Shown here one piece after another: positions 47,363-59,689 of a DNA stretch of 64,000 nt (positions are counted from its first letter, which is position 1; every line of letters starts with the position of its first letter). The stretch is from Marsupella aquatica (lineage: Eukaryota; Marchantiophyta). Location: contig OZ316892.1 in assembly GCA_973895155.1 (NCBI GenBank), positions 24,552,001 to 24,616,000 of the forward strand, in the 5' to 3' direction. A program made the position numbers and the translations under genes. The notes beneath the pieces were generated by a model. It saw only the letters and a list, made by a program, of their open reading frames with translations. It was not told the origin of the DNA and searched no databases.

Positions 47363-50300
47363 GCACTAATGGAGTAGGACAACCAAATTTAAGGCAGGGA
47401 TGTACAATTTGTGTTGTGAGTCATGACTCCTCACTGATAGAAGGCGCTCTCTTCTTGATAAGTGCACATGCTACAAGTCTGCCCTAACCAGTTTAGTCCA
47501 CCCTTCATTGTAGGGACAATTAGGTTTGCTCATGCCCAACCCTCAATTTAATAGACCTTTTCAAACAAGAGCCCAATGACTAAGTTAATAATTTCTCTAC
47601 ATTTCAGGTTTTTACTAAACTATGTAGATATCAAAATGCTCAAAATATTTCTAAAATATGTACTGATGGAATTGTTTTTCCAAGTTTCACTCAAATTTCA
47701 AATATCTCATTTCTTGTTGGCTCGAACCTGATAGCACTACAGTACTGTATACCCAAGTGGTAACTTGGTTAGATGTTCTCAAGATTTATTTTTTGCTTGC
47801 TTCAAGACTTTTGCAAGTGGCCATGTAGTTTCCCTGGTCCTTTGCTATAGCCAGAACATGTATCCGGGCCCTATTTCAGCAGAAACACATTTTCCTGGGA
47901 ACTTTCATATTAAATTTTCAGGCTGTCCTATGTGGAATTTAATCTACTCCCCATTTCCTGATTGGAAATTTCCAGCCCACCTTTTTGGGAGGTCAAAATT
48001 TGGGGCTGGCGCCTGCTTTTAGGTTATTCATTAGCATTCCTGGTCCCTGAGAGAGTGGACCCTTTCTGTGAGTCTTCCTTAGTATTTTCATTGAAGGTTC
48101 TTGGGCCATCCCTTGCCAGCCTGGCCCCAAGATTCACTGATTTCAATATCTTTGAGGTGGCAACTCTTCCTCACAAGGAGGCTTACACTCATGGGGTTTA
48201 GGGTTTAGAGTTATGGGCCATAATCCCCTATGATGGGCTGGCATTGGAGTCTTGGGCCAATATTGAGGAGAATGAATGTGATTAGCACATCGAGTGTGGG
48301 AGTGGCATCCCAGGCAGGGGAACCTGGCTCATAAATAAACAATGTCATTCATGTTCAATTGTCTAGCACACATTTTGGGGTTTGAGAGGTGCAAAATTAC
48401 CAAGCTACAAGGGTGGATGGGGTCTCCATCCCAATCTTCTAATTAATTTCTTCTCAAATTTTGCTGGAGAGATATACCCTCCAAATGCAATTTCTTTCCT
48501 TAACCAATCAAAAGATGCATATTTTGTCCCAATAGACCTGCGGGCCCACCAAAGATATGATTTCATGTCAGAAGTTCTAATAACACAATTTTCAGTCTTT
48601 ATAACATGAGAAAGTCACTATACAATGTAGGATGTTCTATGGTTGTTGAGTGTCTGACGGCGTTGCCAAATCCGTCCAACTACAACCGGAATGTCAAGTG
48701 AATCGTTTGTTGTGCAGCCGCAACACAATACAGAGCGTTGCGGTTAGAACTTGTGTACATTGACAACAATGTATACAATGTATAATTAGAGGACTTCAGT
48801 TTAGGGCAACCACAGCTTAGGCGCATCAAATCAAAATGAATACGTGCATCTTGAATGAAACCTGCCAAATTGTAAACATAATCTTGGATTGGCTGAATGA
48901 TAATTTTTGGCTGCTCCTTCATTGCAATTTGCACATCTCAATGGTAGCCATAGGAGGAACACAAGCATGGGCACAAGTAGGAACAGCAAGAACAAGCGGC
49001 AAACTAAAATGCCAAGAAATGAACTCAAGAAGACTGGTTCCCAACTGGTTTCATAAGAGGGCACATATGAATTTTTAAAAATGTTGTGTTTTTTATACCA
49101 TATTCACATTGTCTTCAAACACGCAATGAGGTTGCAGACGCTACAGCGCTTGGATGCTTCAAAGTGACCGTAACTCTTTCCTTTGTAACGTGGATATAAT
49201 AGCCACAATGTATTCATCCAAGCTAGGAGGCGGTGCTACAACACTTGGGTACTCCAATGTTGTCATAAGATCCTTTATTTGTAGTTTGAATACATCAGTC
49301 ACAATGTATTCAACCAAGCCGGGAAGCCGTTGCACTTTTGGCACTTGTGTGAATCCATGCACTACACATTTACTTTTTGATGTTACTATACTTAATCAAC
49401 TACACTCTTACCAGACTGCATAGTCAGCCTGAATTGTGTGATAAACACTTTCACAAGAACATTGTTGTATGGAGTGGGCCCAGTGGTCCATTGGAAGAGA
49501 ATCTGAAAATTTGGGTCCATTAGGAGAGAATCTCAATCTTTTGGTCCATTAAGATAAAAAGTTTGGTTTGGAGGTCCACTAAGTATCGGGCTAAGTATAT
49601 CTCTCAATTTTTCTGAGATATGATTTCTAAAGAGACATATTTTAATTAAATGGTGCTCATATGAAGCAATTGTTCAGCCTGCTCAAATACTCAGGGTTGA
49701 GTGCAAAGAGGGGCTCACTATGCAAATATGTTATTGCAAAACATCTATCCAAAAGTGCAACTTGCTTAAAATTCACACATACTGACCAAAAAAAAGGCAA
49801 GTGTATTAGGTAGAGTAAACATTGCACTACCTGATAAACCAAAGGGTCAGGGAATCTGCAGTAGTTGATGACTTCAAGGGGTTTGTATTCCTGCCTTACA
49901 CTGTTGCATTGATTGCCATTTACTTCTCGTCAATTACCATCTTTGCTGTCTACTCTGCAAATATGACAAAACCCCTTTTCATACACTCAGCCATACACTC
50001 AGCCAAGAACCTATGGCTTGAACCTAGAAGGAATCTAATCTCGCAACAGGCCTCCTTCTTTCCAAGGTCTTACACTTCGGCACGTTTCATTGGAAGTGGA
50101 CCACGAGGGAAACAGACTGATTGGCTTGTGTCCACGAGATAGCAGAACTTTGGCTTTATTGGACTGAAATGAGAAGTCTCTTATATCTTTCACAGACGCT
50201 TTAGAAGGGCTCATACATTTTTGGAATGGATTTGAAAGCCCTGATTAGCAATTACATAAGAAGCAACGTCACAATCCTAGAGCGGGATTTTCAGCCTAAA

Positions 50301-51928
50301 CTTGAAAAATTGCCCCTCAAAGGTCTCACCATTTCCCATCAAAATTAAATTCCCAGTTCTGGGCAGCCATTTCTTAATCTGCAAATCCCCACAATCTGCC
50401 ATAATATGAGGTTATTGCAGTCTAATTACTTTAGCTCAAAATTTCAGATCAACTTTCCCTGAAGTTCCGTACCTAACCTTGAATTATTTACCTTTAATTG
50501 TTGTGTACTACAAACAATGCATCCTGCACATTCTTCTAACAAACATAAACATGCTTAATTAGACAATCAATACACTCCATAATTACATCAAATCTATAGA
50601 TATGACGAAGTAGATAGTCTCTCATAGTCTACGTAGGCTCTCATAGTCTCTGAATCTCACATCCTCAATACTTCACCAGTTGTGGAGATTCTATCCAAAC
50701 CACCCAAGTTGTTTCAATCCATATACAACCTCCATATGTAAGACATCTGCTGGCAGGATCTACTAATTACAGTAATTATCAAGAACCGGCTAGTGACTAT
50801 GTGCTGCATGACACATCCAAACTCAAGGCACTTACTTCGCTAGCCAGGGCTTCAAGTGACAGAAAACCGGGTTTCTAACTAGCTATCAAAATTGTGCACC
50901 CTACAGAGGGTGCTGGCCGATGCGCTGGCCACGTGGCAAAGCTGAAAATGTTTAAATACTTAGAGGTCCTAACAATCGACAACATATCACAAACTGAAAT
51001 GACCTGGGAACCTTAGCGAGCCACAGCTCATTAGGAAATGTAGAATTATGATGGCCCAGAATTAGCTAGTTGCTAAATATCCAGGTCAGTATCTCATATC
51101 TTCAGGCTCTCGAAACTGCTTCCCCATGAATCCAGGACTATCACCACTGACAGTTCCCTACAATGGTCCCCAATTTCGAAAGTACCATCATCATCTGGAC
51201 TGCTTCTAGGCCCAATCTTGAGGACCATCACCATAGCTCCCAATACCATGAAATATTCCCAGCTGAATGCCACAACGCATAGAAACCTGCACTACTGAAT
51301 CTGAGATTCTTAGAGGCCCCGTTAGAGCCTCCGTTAAGAGTCTCAGCATTCTACTCCTATCCGGACAATTTTGAGGGGGCCCGTGCAGGCTGGGACTGTC
51401 CTGCCCTCCGAAATCATGAAAAGAAAACATGCCTTGCAGTAGTGGCTGCCTTTTAAGGACTGCAGATGTATGCAAATTTTGTCACAAAGAGTGAGATCAC
51501 AGTGGTCCTGTGCAAGCTCCCAAATCATGAAAAGAAAACATGCCTTGCAGTAGTGGCTGCCTTTAAGGACTGCAGATGTATGCAAATTTTGTCACAAAGA
51601 GTGAGATCACAGTGGTCCTGTGCAAGCTATGCACAAACACTGAAAGATGTGAATGTGGTACTCTGGCAAGCGTACATACTAGAGATGGCTGCCGCTCGCA
51701 AAAAAACAGTAGGATTGGCCGTCTGCATTTCGATTTGGGACCTAGCATGAAAACAATATGGGGATGGTGACCACCTGTGCAAGCCAGAAAACAGCTCCGG
51801 TGATGCTCTAATAGGTGAGAGTGGAAGCATGATAGGTACCTTGGGATTGAGTGATACCTGTCCTGGCAGCTAAATTCACTTGGAATGGGGTGAATTAGTG
51901 AACTCTCTAGTGTTCTGGGCCATGATTT
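47363..51928. other. Spacer with two tandem duplications
   Basis: No gene was recognised. 49160-49350 holds two diverged copies of a 96 bp unit (CACAATGTATTCAWCCAAGC at 49204 and 49300). 51411-51518 and 51522-51628 are near-identical 108/107 bp tandem copies, described separately. A telo-box-like GGGTTTAGGGTTTAG lies at about 48194. Part of 51629-51928 is the 3' flank of the kinase gene. Confidence 0.5.
51411..51628. repeat. Recent 111 bp tandem duplication
   Basis: Copy 1 (51411-51518) and copy 2 (51522-51628) are identical except for one T in a short T-run (CCTTTTAAGG versus CCTTTAAGG). They begin AAATCATGAAAAGAAAAC and end GTGCAAGCT, with CCC between. Such identity in non-coding DNA implies a recent event. 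It lies about 300 bp beyond the kinase stop codon. Confidence 0.95.
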
Positions 51929-54181
51929 CTAGCTTCGCCTATGTACGAGAAAGTCAGGAGGCGAGAATGGACCTACATATTGCTCCCCAGTCAAAAAAGG
52001 ATGCAGCAGTGCTTGTCTTGGTGTCCAACGCTTTCGGAAATCAAAATGCAGAACCCCCGTTAGAAAGTCCAGAAAGGCCGCACGGCAACTGATCTCTTCG
52101 GTCATTTCTTGTGGTGTCATCCTTTTGGCCCTCGCCTGTTTGTTCATGATGATGTCTTCAAGGGTCATCCTGTTAAAATACCTCTTCTCTGCTTTAGGCT
52201 TTCCCAGCCCATAAGCTCTCACTCGAGCTTCAACGTCAGCTTCACTCAACAACGTAAAAACTAAAGGACGATTTATTGACCGTCCGTTTGATGCCTGACT
52301 GCTTGGACTTGGAGTCCGGTTTGCTAGCTTGAAAAATCTACCTCTTACTTCATCTCCGGAGGCAAAGATGATTTCGTCAGGAGGCTGACGTCCCAAAATG
52401 TCAATCATGAACCGAAAAAGATCATATTCATTGGCACCCGGAAAAAGGGGAATACCCAGAAACAGCTCCGCCGCAACACAACCCAAGGACCACATATCCA
52501 TAGCCGGGGTATAAGCAAGCTTGAGCACAACTTCTGGAGATCGGTAGTGCCGGCTTTGTATGTAGACGTTTCGACCTCCAGCACTGAAAGTCTTCACATT
52601 ACTTGAAGCTAAGCCAAAGTCGATCAACTTGATCCTTGCATAAGTCTCCAAAAACACTGAGTTCAGAATAATTTCCTTCTCTGTTTGATCAGGGCGATCA
52701 TCTCCGGCATTTCTCAGAGCTTCGAGAGCCGCGATTATTTTTTCTGTGAAATCCTCCAAGGGGCCTGGGTGTAGCACAATATTTTCCGGCTTCAGATCAC
52801 AATGCATAACTCCGGCCGCATCAAGAGCTGTAAGAGCCTCTAATATCTGTCCTGTGAGCCGCCTAACGACTTTTATGGAAAGACCTGCATATGAGTTCAG
52901 CCTCAACAACTCATGCAGATCGATGCTCAGTAGCTCAAAAACCAGGCACAAGTGTCCTGCAAATACAAAGCTTTCTAGAAAGTGAACGATGTTGCTCGTA
53001 TCGTATGGATCACGCACGTTCAGAAGCTTGCAAATACTCTTTTCAACTTCAGCAAGGTTGCGGAAATCGCTTCTGTTCTTTATGATCTTGACAGCCACAT
53101 GCTCTCTAGACTGATACATTGGATTACTCGTCCAGCATTTGCACACTTGCCCAAAGGATCCCTTTCCCAGCATATCCTTCACAACATAACTGACTTTCGA
53201 CGTGGAATTTACAAGGACGTCATCGACTTGGAGAATGAGGTCATGGTCCACATTATCTCGCCCATCGTTTCTGACTCCTTCCGAAGGGTTGGTGAGGTAG
53301 CGTTTCGGAGGATCGGCTTGAAGAATGCTGGGGTCATTTTCCACATTACCTCGCCCTGGATCGTTGCTGACTCCATCAGAAGGGGTAGTGAGTTCATCTT
53401 CCACACCATCTGGCCCATCGCTGCCGACTCCCTTCGAAGGATTAGTGAGAAGATCGGCTTGGGGAACATTGAGGTCATTTTCCAATTTTTCTCGCCCTGG
53501 ATGATCGTTGCTGACTTCCTCCGAGGGTTTAGTGAGGTAGCCTTCAGGGTGATCAATTTTGAGTCCAACCAGGTTATTTTCCACAATAATTCGCCCATGA
53601 TCGTTGCTGAATCCCTTCGAAGGGGTAGTGAGGTCACCTTTGGGAGCTTGGACTGACCATTTTTGATCAGGATTGCAGACTCTGTACGTCTCAATCATAT
53701 CTTTTGTCAACTTATTGACTACAAGAGGACAGTTGCACGTGACCTCCGTGATCTTCTCTGGTTCCTCCACGTGAAAACCATTCGCTACTCTACCTGCACA
53801 AACTAATATTCCATTCGCTAGCCGCCCCGTTAGCCGCCCGGATGGGTTGACTGAGAGGTGAACATATGGACGAAAGGAGAGCGTCTTCGGGATCCATCCG
53901 GACTTGCACTGCTGCTGCTGGACTTGCTTCGCTGCTACTGCTGTACTAGGAGTCACCAGTGTCAAATTGCCAATCCCGTTAGGCACCAGGGTCGAATCGC
54001 CATTAGTCGGACCGTTAGTACTCACCGGTGCCGGCTTGCCATGAACTGAGGCGTTAATCACTAGAGAGGCCGACTTGCCATTTCTGTTACTAGTCAGCAG
54101 TAGTTCTGCCGGATTGCCATTCTCGCTGCTGCTGTTGCAAGAAGCATCATCCGGGGGCCTCCCTGCCTCCTTGCTTTCCAT
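51929..54181 (-). CDS. YAK1/DYRK-type protein kinase, intronless, with repeat-bearing N-terminal half
   Basis: Dual-specificity tyrosine-regulated kinase of the YAK1 branch, known in plants for growth, TOR and stress signalling. Single-exon frame; the first ATG is at 54181 (the longer frame begins with TTG), giving 750 residues. Residues 1-180 are Ser/Asn/Pro-rich. Residues 182-322 hold five imperfect repeats centred on LT-x-PS (184, 216, 245, 264, 296). The kinase domain is about 333-730: GKGSFGQV (339-346), VAVK (Lys365), HCDLKPEN (Asp462), DFG (521-523) and the activation segment YIQSRHYRSPE (540-550). YAK1-like C-terminal blocks follow: KRYFNRMTLEDII, FDFRKRWTPRQALLHPF and TGEQYVGPFSPP. 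All catalytic residues are present. The DYRK activation Tyr (540) is kept, but the first Tyr of the usual Y-x-Y pair is Asn. About 40 residues are inserted between HCDLKPENIVL and IKLIDFG. The lack of introns hints at a retrocopy, though the frame is intact. Confidence 0.93.
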   Translation of the reverse strand: MESKEAGRPPDDASCNSSSENGNPAELLLTSNRNGKSASLVINASVHGKPAPVSTNGPTNGDSTLVPNGIGNLTLVTPSTAVAAKQVQQQQCKSGWIPKTLSFRPYVHLSVNPSGRLTGRLANGILVCAGRVANGFHVEEPEKITEVTCNCPLVVNKLTKDMIETYRVCNPDQKWSVQAPKGDLTTPSKGFSNDHGRIIVENNLVGLKIDHPEGYLTKPSEEVSNDHPGREKLENDLNVPQADLLTNPSKGVGSDGPDGVEDELTTPSDGVSNDPGRGNVENDPSILQADPPKRYLTNPSEGVRNDGRDNVDHDLILQVDDVLVNSTSKVSYVVKDMLGKGSFGQVCKCWTSNPMYQSREHVAVKIIKNRSDFRNLAEVEKSICKLLNVRDPYDTSNIVHFLESFVFAGHLCLVFELLSIDLHELLRLNSYAGLSIKVVRRLTGQILEALTALDAAGVMHCDLKPENIVLHPGPLEDFTEKIIAALEALRNAGDDRPDQTEKEIILNSVFLETYARIKLIDFGLASSNVKTFSAGGRNVYIQSRHYRSPEVVLKLAYTPAMDMWSLGCVAAELFLGIPLFPGANEYDLFRFMIDILGRQPPDEIIFASGDEVRGRFFKLANRTPSPSSQASNGRSINRPLVFTLLSEADVEARVRAYGLGKPKAEKRYFNRMTLEDIIMNKQARAKRMTPQEMTEEISCRAAFLDFLTGVLHFDFRKRWTPRQALLHPFLTGEQYVGPFSPPDFLVHRRS
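53216..53638 (-). repeat. Five tandem LT-x-PS repeats in the kinase linker
   Basis: Encodes residues 182-322 of the kinase. Each unit has LT-(T/K/N)-PS-x-(G/E)-V/F-x-(N/S)-D, then a GR/PG turn and often VEND; spacing is 32, 29, 19 and 32 residues. The repeat is visible in the DNA as well, so it arose by tandem duplication. Confidence 0.85.
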
Positions 54182-57100
54182 GTCTCGAAGATGAATGTAC
54201 AAGTAGTGGAATCACTGGGATCTGAAACTGCTGCCACGCCCACTGAAACATGACGTCCTGAAATGATGACTTCCCCAAATTTCGTCGTTCTAAACTCAAA
54301 CTTCCTGTGCCCTTTTCTTCAAACGAGTGTCGTAATCCGAATTCGATTTTCTAGCTGTGATAGAGCCTACCCCTGGCTAATAGAATTTCAGCGAGTAGAC
54401 TTCGTTGTGATGAAAAGGGGGTGAAAATAATGAATGACCTGATCGAGCCACCCGCTTTTCACTGCACTTCCTAGTATCGTCGCATCTGAAGAAACTCGAA
54501 TGATCGAACAGCAGAGGGACGATGTCCTGAAGAAGTGTGCAATCCATCATCGAATCCATGGTCATGATGACCAATGTTGCAGAAATTCCATTTGAGCGAA
54601 CCGAATCAGTGCACTGCGAGTTTCGAATCCGAATCAGTGGGTTCAGAGTTCGATCCAATTTCTCGTTTCTCTGAAATGAAGGACCACCTAATTATTCGAA
54701 GGCGAGTAATGTGGCGTCTCCTCTGTTGATGGAGATTGCTTGGAGCAATCCATTGGTACGCCGAACATGTTGTGGTCTAAGACCTGCAGGCCCAGATTAC
54801 ATAGTAGACCAAAATGGATCTCAGACCACCGAAGTTCGGTCGCTTCACCTCCAGAGGAAAAGCGCTCGACACATATTCTAGATCAGAACAAATACCGATT
54901 TAGTTATCATGATTGACGAGAAATTACAAAAAAGCGTTCAGTACGTCTCAACGATTAGATAACAGAATTTCTTATGTCAGCATAGATCATCTACTCGATC
55001 TCTTTAAATCCACTCCTGACTGCATTGGACATTAACTAGTTATCTGCAGATGGTGACTCAGAGAATTCTCTCAAGCTCGCTGACAGTAATACGCTTTGAG
55101 TTCATAGTCTGATCATGATGTAAAATGCCTGCGCCGTGACTCGGGGCCTCAACCCGATATATTTGCTCGTTCGCTTGTGCTCCTCGCAGCTGCATCGTCT
55201 AAATTAACGGAACAGCCAGAGATCCGACCTTGGGATCCAATTTCCTGGGATTTTCTCATCTCCAGCTCGTCTCATTTGCCGTACCACTACTGTCATCCTA
55301 GGTAGCTAGAGGTCTGAATTTTTCCGACCGTGATTGACTCTACCACAATGGAGCTCTGTTGTAATGCAGCAGGTGAATTCTTCGATTTCAGAAACACTAT
55401 GCCGTTCAGCTCATTCAATTGACAGAGACTAAGTGAAGGAAAGACAGCAGACAAAGAAACAAGAGAAGGTGGAGTGTGCAATTGGTGGAACTAGCTGCTT
55501 CATGGAAGCCTGAGCACTTGGATCTTAGGAGAATAGTATATAACTGGAGACGGACACTTCAACATATTTGGCCGTTTTCCCATTGTACTTTTTCGATGTC
55601 AGTCAAACATTTGATTCTCATGTCTCATGTAATATAAAACAATTATCCAAACTATGATTTACTCTATGGAATATTTTCATTCAGATTCTGTTAAAATAGC
55701 CTATGGGAAATTGAAGCCTGGCGGACCTGCACGTTGCCATATGCTGGGATATACTGCTGCAAACCTAAATGGACACTCATAAGTGCTAGCCTAAATGGAC
55801 CACAGAAAAACACTAATACACTTCTGAGTGAAATGTTACAAGAGAAGAGAGTCATCTTTGGAAACTTTTGAGTCTCTCAATTCTCAATGAAATCTGACTA
55901 TATGAGAATCATTGGAAAGATACTCCCAAAAGCTTTCTAGTGAACCCAATAAAATTAAGATTCCATTGGGTATCAAGGGAGATACTAGATGTCAAAGTTA
56001 GCTACTACAAAACTTATGAAAGCGTAAAGTGTGGGGAGTGACTGATGGAGTGATCTTTAAAAGTTCACAACTCTTAATTCTCATGAAAACTACGGATATT
56101 AGACTGGAGTGATCTTTAAACATTCAGAACTCTCAATTCTCATAAAAACTACTCATATTTAAAAATTCAGAACTTAAAAACTACTGATATTAGACTTGTT
56201 GGAAAGATCTTTCAATAGCTACAACGCGCCCAAGACAGGCCAATGCTAGACAGAAAAGAGTCGCTGAAAGTCAAGCATTGTTGTTGAAAACTTTGTGGAA
56301 ACAAGAAGGGCGTCAATGAGTGCGGATGTAAAAGGGTGACAATCCTTTGGGGATGCATGGTTCAGAGACTCCGTCCATGGAAATATCACTAATGCTATTG
56401 AAAATACTTTCAAGTATGAAATAGTCAAATTAATGTAGGGTTTACCTATTAATGGGAAGTGATTTGCTGCAATCTAAAAGCTTATGATGCAAAAAATTAA
56501 CTCACTATATTATCCCCTATGAAAATTTGGACATAAGTTGGAAACAATTTCATTTGACCTCTACTTTCAGGAGAAGAAATGTTTTTTTTTTCAGGGTTGA
56601 TTTCAGATTGCTCCAGTCGCTCCCTCTCTCACTCATGCCCCTAGGCAAGAATAGTGTTCATTCTAATTATTCATTGGTGTAAATGGGGCAGCATCTGCCT
56701 CCCAGCCACCTCTAGACCTTGCCTCCCAAAACCAATTCTCTAATCATGAATTTTTTGTATTTTGCTTCATAAAACCAGAGAGGGGACTGGGGAAGCAAAT
56801 AGGGCCAGCAACACCATTTTAAAAGCATATAAGGCGGGTAGTGTTTTTTAAGCTCAATTTGGGTTTTAATGCCCCAGAATTGACCTATGTATTTACATTC
56901 ATTGTGATTTAAACTATTCAGAATATGGGAACATCTATATGATAATTTTGGATGATGGGTTCATGTCAAAACTTAGTATACAACTTCATCGGGAATTTAA
57001 TCGAATATTTGTTCCCAAGAGTCTGCTGTACTCTAGAGCTCCGCCATCAGACAGGCATGATGATCATTTTTTGTTGATGACAGATTATATTTTGTTTTCA

Positions 57101-57900
57101 TCGCCATAGTCTTTTAATGGGATGAAACGGGCCAAGCTAGCATTTGCATTGCGTTCATAATTTATGACGCATTGTAAACCTTGAGGGGTACCAAAAGTAT
57201 ATCCGTTTTTCCAAGGACATGAGTCCTTAGAGAATAACTACTAGAGGACCAAAAAATCCCAAAGATCACATGGGAGCGCCAGGATTGTTTAGTTGATATT
57301 GAAATGTTAGATCTTGAATGTCAAATCTTTGGAATTATGGGTTTAAACTTTTTGTAACTCCCAATCTTTTTGGAATGTGCCCAAACCTTTTGGAAGTATG
57401 CTCAAGCAAATCTTAGGTTGTCCCTCATCCTTGCCTCTCCTTTTATTATGAGCTAGTGCTTTTTCAGTCATTTGGTACTTTTCAACCTTGTCATCCACCA
57501 CCTTCATCTCAAATTAGTCTAGTCTGGTGTGGTTGTGGAGATGATCCTGGGGTAAGTTTCATTTATTTTCTTCCTTCCGAATCACACGCACAAATGAATA
57601 AAGGACCTTGTAAAAAACTTATAAACTTTTGTGGAAGAACATTGTAAGTAGTTTAATCTAACTTTAAGAACTATAAAACTCTAGGGAACAATATCTATCT
57701 ATGGTTATTTCAAAAATTTGCCAGAAACTGCTGATATATTAATCACAGCCCATCCAAAGAATATTTTCTTTCACCCAATTTTTTTTTCTTTTTTTTTCTT
57801 TTTTTCCCTTTTTTTTCATTCACCCAGGTTTACCCATTTCTTTGTTTATTTGAAATGTAGTTTTCCAGCTTTTGTTTCTGAATCTACTATTCCGGTGTCC
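54182..57900. other. Kinase upstream region and AT-rich spacer
   Basis: No gene was recognised. 56046-56190 holds about 2.5 tandem copies of a roughly 60 bp unit (GGAGTGATCTTTAAA, CAGAACTCTCAATTCTCAT, AAAACTAC-GATATTAGACT). Single relatives lie near 55865-55930. Homopolymer T tracts occur at 56581 and 57780-57820. Confidence 0.45.
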
Positions 57901-57904
57901 AAGT

Positions 57905-59105
57905 GTCTTCCTTTGTCTTGTTTCAAACACAAATAGTCATGTTTGGTTTGTTCATGCAAAATTAACCATTCTTGTTTGTGACCAATAGGGTCAATGTGGC
58001 TGCACGTGCTTCCGGGATGTTGGAAGGAGCTTCCCATGGGGGTCTATAAATAACTATGAGACAAATAGAGGAAACAGATTCAAATGGCCAAGGCGCTTAC
58101 CCTACAACCAAATGCCAAAAACAACACTTAGGTTCAAGAATAGAATACAAAATCAGCCTATGGCTAAGAGTGGATCAGGGTCAAGTGCCTATACACGGAC
58201 ATGGAAGGAATACAAACCCTAAAACATCTTTTAGAAGGGGTAAACAGTCCCATCACAACCACCATTTCTACTCACTACCTTACCTAGTAAAATGAATCCA
58301 AGCTTGGCAATAGCTAATATCAAACAACAATATTGTTCTGCCATTGTTGGGAAATGGTGGCTGGCTCTTCAATCGCAGTGATTTCCATCAAGACAACGTC
58401 TAGGGTTAGAGACTAATGCTCCTGGTGTATCCATGTTTTATTTTAAGTTTTCTTAACAAGTTGGAGTTCGGTTCCTTGGGTTACTAGAGAATGATCCAAA
58501 GATCCTAAGCAACGTTCCCTTAGGTAACTAAAAACATAATTTTTGTTCTTAGTCTTTTGGGTGAAGGAATGTAACTCGGGAGTCAATTACAAGAAACTGT
58601 AGGAACCACATGCAATCTAAAATACATACTCTCATAATTCTTTTACCAAAAATTTATAAAGCATAGGAAAATCAAGAATTCATTATTTACTTTATTTTAG
58701 ATAGATGATTACCTAATTTAAATTTCAAAATAGGAGTACTAGAATATTCTCTTCCTAAAATAGAGACGTCTTACGTAGGTCGCGATTGCCCATGATATCT
58801 AAACAACACTAAGTTAACCCCTGAAATTACAAAAGGACAAAATTTGATGCAATAATACCCTTGCTGAACAGTTCATCGGGAAGGTCATTTTGTTCTTATG
58901 CAAATTTAGCACTGCATATGTTCTGGTCAACAAAGAACTATGCTATTTTATTTGAAGGACGTAAAGCAACAGTACGGGTATTCGAACACTGTAATACCGT
59001 ATGCGGCCCAAAACATCCTTAGTCATTTTACAAAGTGAGTAATCGGCAGGAGCCAATCCTGGCCCTTCATTGAAATTAATCCGTGGACCCCCATGTTCAT
59101 CCAAG
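57905..59105. repeat. Module A of a repeated element family
   Basis: The left part (57905-58050) contains CATTCTTGTTTGTGACC, then GTGGCTGCACGTGC and CCATGGGGGTCTATAAAT. The right boundary (about 59083-59105) reads ATTAATCCGTGGACCCCCATG, the inverted form of the GGGGGTCTATAAAT word. The same order recurs as module B at 60400-61195. There is no transposase frame inside. Named only by similarity within this window. Confidence 0.5.
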
Positions 59106-59689
59106 GAATGTGTGTTTGATGAAGTGAAATCAATTTTCAACAAGGCGGTAATCGCCCGGGTAATCGATGGTTTTGAGTCTCCCGATGGTCTTGGTGTGTG
59201 CTCGTACAAAAGAAAAGTAACGCTCAAAAGATAGAGGAGATTTATCAACGGAAGGTTGAATATGGAGGAATTGAGTTTTTTGACGGTTTTTGCTTACACA
59301 TTAGAGAAATTGTGTTTCTATCATTCATGATTGATCGTTTGTGAGTTACATTGAGCATTACCGCCACAAGACAGCCCGGAGGACAACACTTAGCTATTGG
59401 CAAAAGAGCGCTTGTCGATTCGATGGGAAGAACACACAAAACAAACAAGTCATCGCTTCACATGAAGGATTTGTAGTTTTTTTTATTTAAGAAAGCTATG
59501 GTGTGAGAGGGAGACCAATGATTGTTTCTTTGACATAGAGGCTGCATTTGGTGTCAACCTGTGTTCAGAGTGAGCTTCAGTTGAAGACTAGAGGAATGCA
59601 AACAATTCAAGTCGGGAAGCAAGCATTGTGGACAAGGGATGGCGACGTAATCAAAGAAATCAATTTTCAACGGCTAAGTTTGTGACGGT

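Noticed and set aside
52982-53656. 224-codon plus-strand ORF
   Set aside because: Antisense shadow of the kinase repeat linker; its repetitive look comes from the coding repeats on the other strand.
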